The notes: a model not told the origin generated them from the letters alone. A DNA stretch of 64,000 bases from Oscillospiraceae bacterium (GCA_015065385.1 SVQK01000056.1:396983-460982); one strand, 5' to 3'; shown: positions 23,565 through 32,316, counted from the first letter of the stretch. Translations and numbers: made by a program.

Positions 23565-25087
23565 AGTATGTGATCGGCATCGACGTAGGCACGTCCGGGA
23601 CGAAAACCGTCCTGTTCGACGAAAAGGGAAAGGTCATCGCGTCCGCGACCGTGGAATATCCCATGAGTCAGCCGCAGAACGGCTGGGCGGAGCAGGATCC
23701 CGCGGACTGGTGGAACGCTTCCGCGAAAACCGCGAAGACCGTCATCGGGAAATCCGGCGTCGATCCCTGTGACATCGCAGGCGTCGGCATCTCCGGACAG
23801 ATGCACGGGCTTGTGATGCTGGACGAAAACAACGAGGTCCTCCGCCCCTCCATCATCTGGTGCGATCAGAGAACGGGCGAGGAATGCGAGGATATCGAGC
23901 GGCTTATCGGCGGGCGCGATCAGCTGATCCGGATCACCGCCAATCCCGCCCTCACCGGCTTCACCGCCTCGAAGATCATGTGGGTGAAGAAGCACGAGCC
24001 CGAGATCTACGCGAAATGCCGCCATATCCTTTTGCCGAAGGACTACATCCGCTTCATGCTCACCGGCGAGTACGCGACCGAGGTATCCGACGCCTCCGGC
24101 ATGCAGCTGCTCGACGTTCCCGGACGGTGCTGGTCCGACGAGCTGCTGGCCGCGCTGGATATCGACAAGTCCCTGCTCGGCAAGGTCTACGAATCGCCGG
24201 AGATCACGGGCCGCGTGACGGAGAAGGCCTCCGCGCTGACCGGACTGGCTGTCGGAACGCCAGTGGTAGGCGGAGCGGGAGACAACGCGGCGGCGGCGGT
24301 CGGCATGGGCGTTGTGTCGGACGGGCGCGCGTTCACCACCATCGGCACCTCCGGCGTGGTATTCGCCCACACGGACGGAATCACGGTGGATCCGAAGGGA
24401 AGAGTACATACCTTCTGCTGCGCGGTTCCCGGGGCTTGGCACGTCATGGGCGTGACGCAGGCGGCCGGACTGTCCCTGCAGTGGTTCCGGAACAATTTCT
24501 GCGCTCCCGAGGTCGAGGAAGCGGCGAAGCAGGGCGTGGATCCCTATAAGATCATGGACGCGGAGGCGGCGGATTCCCCCATCGGCGCGAACCGGCTTCT
24601 CTATATGCCCTACCTCATGGGAGAGCGGACGCCCCACCTCGATCCGAAGGTCCGCGGCGGATTTGTCGGCCTCTCCGGCATGCACAAGCGGGGAGATTTG
24701 ATCCGGGCGGTCATGGAGGGCGTGTCCTACTCCCTGAAAGACTGTCTCGGCGTTCTCGGCAGCATGGGCGTGGAGCTTGACGATATGAGAATCTGCGGCG
24801 GCGGTGGGAAGAGCCCCTTCTGGCGTCAGATGCTGGCCGACGTCTACGGGATCCCCGTGACCCGGATCGAATCCGACGAAGGCCCGGCCCTCGGCGTTGC
24901 GATCCTCGCCATGGTCGGCGCCGGGATTTATCCCTCCGTCAGAGAAGCCTGCGACGCGATCGTGCGGCAGAAGGACGTGACTCCCTGCGACGCGGAACGC
25001 AACGCCCGGTACGGCCAGTTCTACAAGGTTTACACCTCCCTCTATCCGCATCTCAAGGCCGACTTCGACGCGCTGGCTGAGCTGTGA
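23561..25087 (+). CDS. xylB: Xylulokinase, FGGY family
   Basis: The 508-residue FGGY kinase starts KYVIGIDVGTSGTKTVLFDE (phosphate-binding loop). ISGQMHGLVMLD and WCDQRTGEEC are typical of xylulokinases, followed by SDASGMQLLDV, GAGDNAAAAVGMG and GTSGVVF. It phosphorylates D-xylulose to xylulose 5-phosphate for the pentose phosphate pathway. A xylose isomerase gene is not present in the window, so the isomerisation step must be supplied elsewhere or the substrate could be another pentulose. The ATG overlaps the GH3 stop (ATGA). Confidence 0.92.
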   Translation: MKYVIGIDVGTSGTKTVLFDEKGKVIASATVEYPMSQPQNGWAEQDPADWWNASAKTAKTVIGKSGVDPCDIAGVGISGQMHGLVMLDENNEVLRPSIIWCDQRTGEECEDIERLIGGRDQLIRITANPALTGFTASKIMWVKKHEPEIYAKCRHILLPKDYIRFMLTGEYATEVSDASGMQLLDVPGRCWSDELLAALDIDKSLLGKVYESPEITGRVTEKASALTGLAVGTPVVGGAGDNAAAAVGMGVVSDGRAFTTIGTSGVVFAHTDGITVDPKGRVHTFCCAVPGAWHVMGVTQAAGLSLQWFRNNFCAPEVEEAAKQGVDPYKIMDAEAADSPIGANRLLYMPYLMGERTPHLDPKVRGGFVGLSGMHKRGDLIRAVMEGVSYSLKDCLGVLGSMGVELDDMRICGGGGKSPFWRQMLADVYGIPVTRIESDEGPALGVAILAMVGAGIYPSVREACDAIVRQKDVTPCDAERNARYGQFYKVYTSLYPHLKADFDALAEL

Positions 25088-25998
25088 CGGACTTTGTCTC
25101 CCTTCATCTCATCGAAAAGGGCTGGTCCTCGGACCGGAAGTACAGAGCTGAAACCGCGTCCGGGGAAGTCTTCCTGCTCCGGGTGATGCCGGGGGCCGAG
25201 TACGATTCGTGGCTCCCCTGGTATGAGCGGCAGAAGGAATACGCCTCCCTCGGCGTTCCGATGTGCGACACCTACGAATTCGGACGCTGGCCTGAAGGCG
25301 GAGTCTACGCCGTGCAGCGGTGGATCGACGGGGAGGACGCCGAACCGGTTCTCGCCCGGCTCACGCCCGCGGAGCAGTACCGCGAAGGACTTGAAGCCGG
25401 GCGGATCCTGAGGGCGATCCAGTCCCTTCCGGTTCCGGACGGTCTTCCGGACTGGGAGGCGAAGTTCAACGCCAAAATCGACCGGAAGATCCGGGGCTAT
25501 CTCGACTGCCCGCTCCGGATCGAGGGGGACGGCGCGATCTTCCGCTATCTCGAGGAAAACCGGAGGTGGCTGAAAGGACGCCCGAACACCTGCCAGCACG
25601 GGGATTACCATGTCGGGAACATGATGTTCGAGCGGGACGGCACAAGCACCGGGCGGCTGACGATCATCGACTTCAACCGGGAGGATTTCGGCGACCCGTG
25701 GGAGGAGTTCAACCGGATCGTCTGGTGCGCGGGATGCTCGCCCGCCTTTGCCCGCGGACGGATCGACGGCTATTTCGACGGCCCGGTTCCGGAGCTTTTC
25801 TGGCGGCTGCTCTGTCTCTACATCGCCTCGAACACCCTCTCGTCGATCTTCTGGGCCGTGCCGTTCGGAGAGCGGGAGATCGCCACGATGACGAAGCAGG
25901 CCGCGGACGTGCTCCGGTGGTTCGACGATATGAAGAATCCCGTGCCGGAGTGGTATCGGGAAGCGGCTGGGAAGAACCGGGAGGAAAAGGCAGAATGA
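25084..25998 (+). CDS. APH-family small-molecule kinase
   Basis: The 304-residue protein starts at GTG 25084, overlapping the xylB stop as GTGA. The catalytic loop CQHGDYHVGNMMF and metal loop IIDFNREDFGDPWEEFNR are diagnostic for the aminoglycoside phosphotransferase fold. The N-lobe is short. Placement inside a carbohydrate operon argues for a sugar or amino-sugar substrate rather than antibiotic resistance, but that is inference. Its TGA overlaps the ATG of the small membrane protein. Confidence 0.83.
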   Translation: MTDFVSLHLIEKGWSSDRKYRAETASGEVFLLRVMPGAEYDSWLPWYERQKEYASLGVPMCDTYEFGRWPEGGVYAVQRWIDGEDAEPVLARLTPAEQYREGLEAGRILRAIQSLPVPDGLPDWEAKFNAKIDRKIRGYLDCPLRIEGDGAIFRYLEENRRWLKGRPNTCQHGDYHVGNMMFERDGTSTGRLTIIDFNREDFGDPWEEFNRIVWCAGCSPAFARGRIDGYFDGPVPELFWRLLCLYIASNTLSSIFWAVPFGEREIATMTKQAADVLRWFDDMKNPVPEWYREAAGKNREEKAE

Positions 25999-26246
25999 AA
26001 AAGCTGAGACGGATTCTGTTCGGGCTTGAGATCGCCGCCGCGCTGGTGTTTTTCGCCGCATGGCTCTATTCGGCTTCGGAAATCTTCGGCGGCGGAATGA
26101 ATCCCGACCGGCTCCTCCCCGCGGCGTATGTCATGGCGGGGGCGTTCGTCGTGCTGGTTCCGTGCCTTGTATTCCGCATATATGTCAAATTTGACCGGAA
26201 ATACCGGTCTGAACAAAAATCCAATCCAACGGAGGAGAAACAATGA
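25995..26246 (+). CDS. Small two-helix membrane protein
   Basis: This 83-residue protein is hydrophobic in two segments (LEIAAALVFFAAWLYSASEI, and AAYVMAGAFVVLVPCLVFRI) with a basic N-terminus KKLRR and a charged C-terminus. It starts at ATG 25995 (GGAGG 9 nt ahead; overlaps the kinase stop) and its TGA overlaps the ThuA start. I recognise no family. The ATGA overlaps on both sides strongly support it being translated. It could be a partner of a transporter or of the membrane-anchored CBM9-like protein. Confidence 0.78.
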   Translation: MKKLRRILFGLEIAAALVFFAAWLYSASEIFGGGMNPDRLLPAAYVMAGAFVVLVPCLVFRIYVKFDRKYRSEQKSNPTEEKQ

Positions 26247-26965
26247 GAAAAGTTCTGATTTTCCAGGGCGGCTGGGACGGACACGAACCCCAGCTGACGT
26301 CCAAGCGGTTTGCCCGCCTTATGGAGGAAGAGGGCTATCAGGCGGAGATCTCCGACACCCTCGACTGCCTTCTGGACTACGACAAGCTCCTTGAATACCA
26401 CCTGCTCGTCGCCTGCTGGACCATGGGCTCGATCCCGTGGGAATGCTCGAAGAACATCGCCAGAGCGGTCGGCGCGGGCGTCGGGCTTGCGGGATGCCAC
26501 GGCGGCATGTGCGACTCCTTCCGTCAGGACACGGAGTGGCAGTTCATGACCGGCGGCCAGTGGGTCAGCCATCCGGGCGGCGACGGCATCGAGTACACCG
26601 TCAACATCCGCCACGGCTCGTCCCCCATCGTGGAGGGGCTCGAGGACTTCAAGGTCTGCTCCGAGCACTACTATCTCCATGTGGACCCGTCCATCGAGGT
26701 GCTGGCCACGACCCGGTTCCCGCTCGTCACCTATTATCACGCCTCCAACAAGCCCGTCGATATGCCCGTGGCGTGGACCAAGTTCTGGGGACTCGGGCGC
26801 GTGTTCTACACCTCCCTCGGCCATCACGACGACGTGTTTGAGAAATCCCCGAACGCAGAGATCATGATGAAGCGCGGCATGCTCTGGGCTGCCGAGGGTC
26901 GTCAGGTCGTCCTCGACAAGGGACTCACCCCCGACCGCTTCCTCAACAACGCGAAGATGTACTGA
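26243..26965 (+). CDS. ThuA-like domain protein
   Basis: This 240-residue protein matches the ThuA (trehalose utilisation) domain, a class I glutamine amidotransferase-like fold. KVLIFQGGWDGHEPQLTSKR is at the start, followed by VGLAGCHGGMCDSF, VNIRHGSSPIVEGL and WTKFWGLGRVFYTSLGHHDD, with the typical GHHDDVFE ending. In many Bacillota ThuA is linked with Gfo/Idh/MocA oxidoreductases in sugar-conversion operons, as here. The chemical role is not established. It overlaps the preceding gene by four bases. Confidence 0.9.
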   Translation: MRKVLIFQGGWDGHEPQLTSKRFARLMEEEGYQAEISDTLDCLLDYDKLLEYHLLVACWTMGSIPWECSKNIARAVGAGVGLAGCHGGMCDSFRQDTEWQFMTGGQWVSHPGGDGIEYTVNIRHGSSPIVEGLEDFKVCSEHYYLHVDPSIEVLATTRFPLVTYYHASNKPVDMPVAWTKFWGLGRVFYTSLGHHDDVFEKSPNAEIMMKRGMLWAAEGRQVVLDKGLTPDRFLNNAKMY

Positions 26966-27092
26966 TCCCACAGGGGATCCGAAGGCTTCTCCACGCAGCC
27001 GGGCAAGGAACCGTCGGCAGGGGAGCCGCTGCGCAACGACTCAACTTTGTACATTCTGAAAAATTCATTCCGGAAGGGATGGGAGGTACACT

Positions 27093-28205
27093 ATGGCAAC
27101 TGTCAAGATCGGATTCGTGGGATGCGGCGCGATCAGCGGCATCTACCTCGAGAATATCACCAAGAGATTTAAGGAAATCGAGATCATCGGCGTCTGCGAC
27201 CTGATTCCCGAGCGGGCGGAGAACGCGGTGAAGAAGTACAACATTCCGAAGCTCTACAAGGACATGTACGAGCTCTTCGCCGATCCCGAGGTCGATATCG
27301 TTCTGAACATCACCCGCCCCTATGAGCACTTCGACGTCACGATGGCGGCCCTGAACGCGGGCAAGCACGTCTATTCCGAAAAGCCCCTCGCCGCATCTCT
27401 CCCGGAAGGGAAGAAGATCATGGCTCTGGCGAAGGAAAAGGGCCTCTGGGTCGGCGGAGCGCCGGACACCTTCCTCGGCGCAGGCATCCAGACCTGCCGC
27501 AAGCTCATCGACGACGGCGTGATCGGCGACATCGTCGGCTGCGCGGGCTTCATGATCTGCCACGGCCACGAGACCTGGCACCCGGATCCGGAGTTCTACT
27601 ACAAGTACGGCGGCGGCCCCATGTTCGATATGGGTCCGTACTACCTGACCGCGCTTCTCAACCTCTGCGGCAACGTGGAGGCAGTCTCCGCCATGACCCG
27701 CACCACCTTCAAGGAGAGACTCATCACCAGCCAGCCCCACAACGGCGAGATCATCAAGGTGGATGTTCCCACGCTCTACGCCGGCAACATGCGCTTTGTG
27801 AACGGCGCGGTGGGCACGCTCTACACCACCTTCGACGTCTTCTATCCCGGACAGGCGCGGCTTGAGGTCTACGGCTCAAAGGGAACGCTCTTTGTTCCCG
27901 ACCCGAACGGATTCGGCGGCCCGGTCAAGCTCTTCATTCCCGGCGAGGGCGTGAAGGATATTGACCTGATGTTCGATTATCCGGACAACAGCCGCGCCCT
28001 CGGCCTTGCGGATATGGCAAAGGCGCTCCAGACCGGACGGAAGTTCCGCGCCAACTCCGGTCAGACCTTCCACGTCCTCGAGATCATGGAGGGATTCGCC
28101 GAGAGCGGCCGCGTCGGTCACGAGATCCCGATCGAATCCCGTTACGATCTGCTCCCGCTGATGAATCCCACGATGGAACACGGCGTCCTCGACGCGCAGT
28201 TCTGA
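27093..28205 (+). CDS. Gfo/Idh/MocA family oxidoreductase
   Basis: The 370-residue protein has an N-terminal Rossmann fold (KIGFVGCGAISGIYLENI) and the family motif EKPLA at about residue 93, in which lysine is catalytic. A C-terminal alpha/beta domain contains GGGPMFDMGPYYLTALLNLC, where D and Y/H-type residues line the active site. Members oxidise or reduce sugars and inositols with NAD(P). ATG 27093 has GGGAGG 7 nt ahead. It follows ThuA by 127 bp with no clear promoter between, so it likely belongs to the same transcript, ended at 28228. Confidence 0.92.
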   Translation: MATVKIGFVGCGAISGIYLENITKRFKEIEIIGVCDLIPERAENAVKKYNIPKLYKDMYELFADPEVDIVLNITRPYEHFDVTMAALNAGKHVYSEKPLAASLPEGKKIMALAKEKGLWVGGAPDTFLGAGIQTCRKLIDDGVIGDIVGCAGFMICHGHETWHPDPEFYYKYGGGPMFDMGPYYLTALLNLCGNVEAVSAMTRTTFKERLITSQPHNGEIIKVDVPTLYAGNMRFVNGAVGTLYTTFDVFYPGQARLEVYGSKGTLFVPDPNGFGGPVKLFIPGEGVKDIDLMFDYPDNSRALGLADMAKALQTGRKFRANSGQTFHVLEIMEGFAESGRVGHEIPIESRYDLLPLMNPTMEHGVLDAQF

Positions 28206-28227
28206 GTCTTGATTCGACAATAAAACA

Positions 28228-28262
28228 ACCGCGTTCCCCCGTTTTTTGAGGGAGCGCGGTTA
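28228..28262. terminator. Bidirectional terminator
   Basis: AACCGCG-t-TCCC (28228-28239) pairs with GGGA-g-CGCGGTT (28251-28262); ATTT follows on plus and GTTTTATT on minus. It ends the carbohydrate operon and the convergent lipoprotein gene. Confidence 0.8.
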
Positions 28263-28291
28263 TTTCGTTCTTTCAAAAATCGCGGTGTCCG

Positions 28292-29791
28292 TCAGTCGTC
28301 GATATACTTCTGGACGCCTTTCTCGAGGACCTTGATCGCTCCCTTGGCGTTCTTCTCATACCACGAGGAGAGTTCGCGGTTGGTATTGCCGATGAAGTTG
28401 ACGAATTCGTTGGAGAACGTGCCGCTGAGATCGGAGTTGTAGTACCCCAGATCGAAGATCAGCGCGGATTTGATGATGTCCAGCATGCCGGCGGACTCGT
28501 TGTCCCGGGAGGCCTTGCCCTGGAGCGTCACCTCAAAGTAGGCGGGAAGCACCGTATGGGAGCCGATCCTCGCCATCGCCTCGAGGATGACGGAGGTGCG
28601 TTCCGGGTCGGATGCCGTGATGGGGACGATGAAGAGGTTGGTTCCAGCGTCCACGTTCGTGCAGTATTCGGAACCCTCGTCGTACTTGGGCCACGGGATC
28701 ACGCCGAAGTCCGCCTCCATCGTGCGGAGCGTGATCACGTCGGTCATGTTCATATCGGTGTAGAGGGCGCGGTCCTCCTCGAAGATCCCGATGAAGCCGG
28801 AGGAATAGGACACGTCCGCCACGTCCACATAGGCGGCGTCGGAATCGATCAGATCGAAATAGCGGTCGAACACGTCCACGGTTTTCTCGCTGAAGAAGGA
28901 CAGATAGGGAATGTCGTTTTCGTCCTTGGAGAGCACCCGCAGACCGCTCGTGGCGAACGCCTCCATGGGACCGACCCACTTCTGCGTCACATAGCCGAAG
29001 CGGTCGTTGTCTTCGTCGATCACGCCGTCGCCGTTCAGATCCGCTTTGGCTCCCACCACCTGCGTCTTCCACAGATCGAAGGTCCATTTGCCCTCGAGAA
29101 CCGTTTCATACGGGAAATCGAGCCCGAGGTTCCGCATCAGATCCTTGTTGAACAGCATGACGTCCGCGGAGCCGAGGGAGTTGTAGCTCAAATCCCCGTT
29201 CATGACCAGCAGCTTTCCGGCGATGGAAAAGCTCTCCCGGGCGTCCTGGCTCCACCACGGGGCGTCGAGCGAGACATAAGGCAGGGCGGTGTTCCAGTTC
29301 AGACACAGCAGCTGATTGGCGTAGGTGAAGGCGGCGCGGCCGTGCGGGACTACCAGATCGTACGCGTCCTCGCCTGCCTTGATGGAAGTGGCGGCGTCCG
29401 TCTCGATGTTGTAGTTGGAGGATTCCTGCATGGTGACGGCAACGTTGAAGTGATCCGAAATCGCCGTGTTCCGCTGGAAGATGGCGTCGTTGATCACGTC
29501 GCCGTTCATCTCTTCGGCGTACATATCGGCGATCCAGCGCGGGTTGGCCCGGATCAGCATATGGAAATCGTGCCCTTCATAATTGGCGGCGGGCAGGTTC
29601 TCCCACGGATCAAAGACCTCTTCCGGTTCCGGTTCGGTTTCCGCGGCTGAGGGGGTGTTCTGCCCGACCTCGGCTGAAGGAGCGTTCTCGCCCCCGGACG
29701 GAGTTTCGGGTTTTGCCTCGCCGCAGGATACGGCGGACAGCATCAGCAGACTGAGCAGGACGGACAAGGCGCGGCGGGAAATATGTTTCAT
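28292..29791 (-). CDS. Solute-binding lipoprotein (family 1-like), orphan
   Basis: The 499-residue lipoprotein has signal peptide KHISRRALSVLLSLLMLSAV and lipobox SAVSC. An S/E/P-rich linker leads into a periplasmic-binding-protein-like body (AEEMNGDVINDAIFQRN, SLDAPWWSQDARESFS). A calcium-loop-like motif DLNGDGVIDEDNDRFGY lies near residue 250, and ADFGVIPWPKYDE near 375 is shared with four other lipoproteins in the window. The family usually delivers oligosaccharides to an ABC transporter, but no permease or ATPase gene is nearby. ATG 29791 follows AGGAGG. It is a single gene between its own promoter and a terminator. Confidence 0.88.
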   Translation of the reverse strand: MKHISRRALSVLLSLLMLSAVSCGEAKPETPSGGENAPSAEVGQNTPSAAETEPEPEEVFDPWENLPAANYEGHDFHMLIRANPRWIADMYAEEMNGDVINDAIFQRNTAISDHFNVAVTMQESSNYNIETDAATSIKAGEDAYDLVVPHGRAAFTYANQLLCLNWNTALPYVSLDAPWWSQDARESFSIAGKLLVMNGDLSYNSLGSADVMLFNKDLMRNLGLDFPYETVLEGKWTFDLWKTQVVGAKADLNGDGVIDEDNDRFGYVTQKWVGPMEAFATSGLRVLSKDENDIPYLSFFSEKTVDVFDRYFDLIDSDAAYVDVADVSYSSGFIGIFEEDRALYTDMNMTDVITLRTMEADFGVIPWPKYDEGSEYCTNVDAGTNLFIVPITASDPERTSVILEAMARIGSHTVLPAYFEVTLQGKASRDNESAGMLDIIKSALIFDLGYYNSDLSGTFSNEFVNFIGNTNRELSSWYEKNAKGAIKVLEKGVQKYIDD

Positions 29792-29827
29792 GGGTCGCCT
29801 CCTGTGAAATTCCATGCGGTTTGCATC

Positions 29828-29856
29828 ATTGTACCAAGAACTCGTTTGAATTGCAA
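29828..29856 (-). promoter_or_regulatory. Promoter of the lipoprotein gene at 28292
   Basis: On minus: TTGCAA (29856-29851), 17 bp, TACAAT (29833-29828), about 37 bp before the start codon. Confidence 0.65.
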
Positions 29857-29930
29857 CGGGATTTTGTAAAAAATTCCGGTGATAGGCGCACAGTCTGGGT
29901 AAGTCCGGCAAAATCGAAGAGGAAACCGGT

Positions 29931-30347
29931 TCAGCGGATCTTCCGGATGCGGATCCCGTCCATAATGAAATGGGAGACGGCTCCGCGCTCCAGATCCAGC
30001 CGGTCGTAGAGAAACAGATCGTCCGCGGAGGGCGTGAGAGGTTCGCCGGGATGGGAGTGGGCGGTGATCCAGCGGATCCGTGGCGGAAGCGGCGGAAGGT
30101 CGGAGCCTTTCCCGGCCGGATCGTCCTTCACGGCGTACGAGAGCTCCGTTTTCATCCGCCTCCCGGTGTCGAAGGGATCGAGCAGCAGCCAGAAGGCGAG
30201 GATCGCGGCTTCATCCTCGGAGCGGTAAGGTTCGTTCTCAAAGGATTCGAGCATCGCTTTCCGAACGATCTCCGTGAACAGCGCCTCGCGCCAGAGCTCG
30301 GGATCGTTCAGGATCATCGTCTGACGCGCGCTCAGGATATGACGCAC
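29931..30347 (-). CDS. Putative JAMM/MPN-like metalloprotease domain protein
   Basis: The 138-residue protein probably starts at GTG 30347 (GGAGG 7 nt ahead). Residues about 98-112 read HSHPGEPLTPSADD, an exact H-x-H-x7-S-x2-D arrangement, the zinc-binding JAMM motif of JAB/MPN+ enzymes such as RadC and Mec+/CysO-type peptidases. The upstream catalytic glutamate cannot be fixed with certainty; E in KTELSY is a candidate. The preceding helical part may be a different cap. The first 16 bases overlap the decarboxylase gene, so the two are coupled. The motif assignment is good; function is inferred. Confidence 0.6.
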   Translation of the reverse strand: MRHILSARQTMILNDPELWREALFTEIVRKAMLESFENEPYRSEDEAAILAFWLLLDPFDTGRRMKTELSYAVKDDPAGKGSDLPPLPPRIRWITAHSHPGEPLTPSADDLFLYDRLDLERGAVSHFIMDGIRIRKIR

Positions 30348-31717
30348 GGGGATTCCTCCTTCCTCACCCGGATCGTTCCGGAGAAGGCGCCGCGCCCTGT
30401 CAGAACCGCGCATCCCCGGTCGAGATACCGCCGCAGCGAGCCGAGGACAGAGCCTGTGATCCGCTCCCCGGGGATCACGAGCGGAATTCCGGGCGGATAG
30501 GGCGTGAGAAAATCGGCCGCGATCCTGCCCTCGGATTCGTCCGAAGGGACAGCGTCAAACGGGCCGTCCGCCGCCGTGAAGCTGTCGAGAACCGCTTCCG
30601 GAAGAGGGAAGGGAGGCAGCGGCGTGTCGAGCGGTTCATCGGGATGGGGAAGGGAGGATAGGGCGCCGATCAGCGCGTCCGCGTGCTCCGGCCTCGTCCC
30701 GGCGGTGGTCATGAGCAGGACATAGTCCGGGGCGGTCATCTCCGGCTCGATCCCGCGTTCCCGGAGCAGGGAGGCCAGCGCGTCCCCGGTCAGATCGGGA
30801 GAGCGGAGAATCAGTTTGCTACGATCAAACGCGAAGACCTCCCGCGGAACGGCGAGCAGGGAACCGAGCGCATCCCGGATCCGGCGGATCTGCTGCCGCC
30901 AGTTTTCAAACAGCGCGTCGTCCTCCATCTGCCAGACACATCCGTCCGCGGAGGCCATAAGCGGGTAGGAGGGACTCGAGGTTTCAAACATGGCGAGAGC
31001 CGCGGCGACCTCTTCGGGATCAACCAGCGAACCGCGGACGGCGACAAGCGCGCATCCGGTCAGGGCGGGCAGCGTCTTGTGCAGGCTCATGACGGTCACG
31101 TCCGCGCCGCAGGAGACGGGGGAGGGGACCCCTTGATCGAGAAATCCGAGATGCGCCCCGTGCGCCGCGTCCACAAGCAGCGGGATCCCGTGCTCACGGC
31201 ACACCCCGGCGATCCCCGCGACGTCGCTGACAACCCCGTCGTAGGTAGGCGATGTGACGGCGACTGCTGCAATATCCGGATCCTCTTCAAGAGCGGCGCG
31301 CACTTCCTCCGGCGTCACGTCGAGCGAGAACCCGAGGGGATGGATCCGCGGATTCAGAAACCGGAGGGGGGAGCGGCTGAGCAGGGCGGCGTGATAGGCG
31401 GAGCGGTGGGCGTTCCGGGCCAGCAGAAGCGGCTTTCCTCCCCGGCAGAGCGCCCGGATCGAAGCGAGCATGCCCGCCGTGGATCCGCCGACGGAGAAGA
31501 ACGCCCGATCCGCGCCCCATACCGCCGCCGCGTGCTCCATGGCTTCTTTCAGGATCCCGTCCGCGGCATGGAGGTTGTCAAGTCCCTCGATCTCGGTGAA
31601 GTCGATCGCCTCGAGGCCGCCGAGGTAGTCGAATCCCGGAACGCGCGCATGGCCGGGCATATGGAAGGGGACGCGCCCGGTTTCGTTCAGGGAAAGGAGC
31701 CGGTCATACAGCCGCAT
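30332..31717 (-). CDS. Orn/Lys/Arg decarboxylase family PLP enzyme
   Basis: The 461-residue fold-type I PLP enzyme starts RLYDRLLSLNETGRVPFHMP, the short-form arginine/lysine decarboxylase opening. FFSVGGSTAGMLASIRAL, VTSPTYDGVVSDV, LLVDAAHGAHLGF and SLHKTLPALTG (PLP-binding lysine) follow. It lacks the N-terminal wing of the inducible enterobacterial enzymes, as in Bacillus SpeA/YaaO. It would make a polyamine precursor or cadaverine/agmatine. ATG 31717 follows GGAGG by 7 nt. Its stop overlaps the JAMM-like gene. Confidence 0.9.
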   Translation of the reverse strand: MRLYDRLLSLNETGRVPFHMPGHARVPGFDYLGGLEAIDFTEIEGLDNLHAADGILKEAMEHAAAVWGADRAFFSVGGSTAGMLASIRALCRGGKPLLLARNAHRSAYHAALLSRSPLRFLNPRIHPLGFSLDVTPEEVRAALEEDPDIAAVAVTSPTYDGVVSDVAGIAGVCREHGIPLLVDAAHGAHLGFLDQGVPSPVSCGADVTVMSLHKTLPALTGCALVAVRGSLVDPEEVAAALAMFETSSPSYPLMASADGCVWQMEDDALFENWRQQIRRIRDALGSLLAVPREVFAFDRSKLILRSPDLTGDALASLLRERGIEPEMTAPDYVLLMTTAGTRPEHADALIGALSSLPHPDEPLDTPLPPFPLPEAVLDSFTAADGPFDAVPSDESEGRIAADFLTPYPPGIPLVIPGERITGSVLGSLRRYLDRGCAVLTGRGAFSGTIRVRKEESPCVIS

Positions 31718-31749
31718 GCTTTTGCCTCCGATTCGTCAGGATGGTGGAA

Positions 31750-31786
31750 AAACAAAAAGAAAAGACAGGTCTTGCGAACCTGTCTT
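31750..31786 (-). terminator. Terminator of tRNA-Gln
   Basis: On minus, right after the tRNA: AAGACAGGT (31786-31778), 7-nt loop, ACCTGTCTT (31770-31762), then a T-rich tract. Confidence 0.85.
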
Positions 31787-31788
31787 GA

Positions 31789-31859
31789 CACCGGTACAGG
31801 GATTCGAACCCCGACATACAGAGTCAGAGTCTGCTGTGCTACCTTTACACAATACCGGT
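31789..31859 (-). tRNA. tRNA-Gln (CUG anticodon)
   Basis: Read on minus, the acceptor ACCGGTA pairs with TACCGGT. The D-arm is GTG/CAC, the anticodon stem GCAGA/TCTGT has loop CTCTGAC, and the T-arm is CGGGG-TTCGAAT-CCCTG. The loop centre CTG gives glutamine. The discriminator is G. The 3' CCA is not encoded and must be added by tRNA nucleotidyltransferase. Its promoter is perfect and lies back to back with the thrS promoter. Confidence 0.9.
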
Positions 31860-31911
31860 ATTTCCTGTCGGTCCGTCTTGATTTTCGGCTCAACTCGTTC
31901 CGACGGGTGAA

Positions 31912-31940
31912 ATTATAGCATACTCTCCCCGCCTTGTCAA
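31912..31940 (-). promoter_or_regulatory. Perfect promoter of tRNA-Gln
   Basis: On minus: TTGACA (31940-31935), 17 bp, TATAAT (31917-31912). Confidence 0.85.
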
Positions 31941-31978
31941 GCCTTTTTTGAAAAAAACTAAAAAATCTGATTCACGGC

Positions 31979-32006
31979 TTGACAGGCGAAAAAAACGTGG
32001 TATAAT
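31979..32006 (+). promoter_or_regulatory. Promoter of thrS
   Basis: TTGACA (31979-31984), 16-bp spacer, TATAAT (32001-32006). Confidence 0.82.
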
Positions 32007-32012
32007 AACACT

Positions 32013-32230
32013 ATGGGATATGTCCGTTCATGGAGCCGCGCGCAGAGAGAAACAGGCGCTGGGATTGTTTCCGCGGAAGTGAACGGGTACCGCCCTGCCG
32101 AATAAAACGGCTTTCTGAATTTCATAGTAATTGAGTGAAAAGCTCGGGTGGAACCGTGCGGTGATCCGCACCCCGAACGGTCTCATACAAACCGAATTGT
32201 ATGGCGGTCCGTGACCCGGCGTTTTTTCGT
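32013..32230 (+). ncRNA. T-box riboswitch, probably tRNA-Thr responsive
   Basis: The leader between the promoter and thrS carries the conserved T-box sequence GGGTGGAACCGTGCGG (32146-32161), which pairs with the uncharged tRNA 3' end to form the antiterminator. An upstream stem I region contains GGGTACCGCCC; ACC at 32089-32091 is a Thr codon and the likely specifier. Downstream, CATACAA/TTGTATG and a T-run (GTTTTTT at 32221-32227) form the terminator side. Uncharged tRNA-Thr would allow transcription into thrS. Confidence 0.88.
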
Positions 32231-32316
32231 TTCGGGCGGGCCGGTCGGACTCGTCCGTTTTTTCTTCAGCCCGGAAGGACGCGTCCCTGAAAACTCTCCC
32301 CATGGAGGATACGGCT

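Noticed and set aside
26966..27092. Possible promoter between thuA and the Gfo/Idh/MocA gene
   Set aside because: No -35/-10 pair with acceptable spacing was found in the 127-bp gap.
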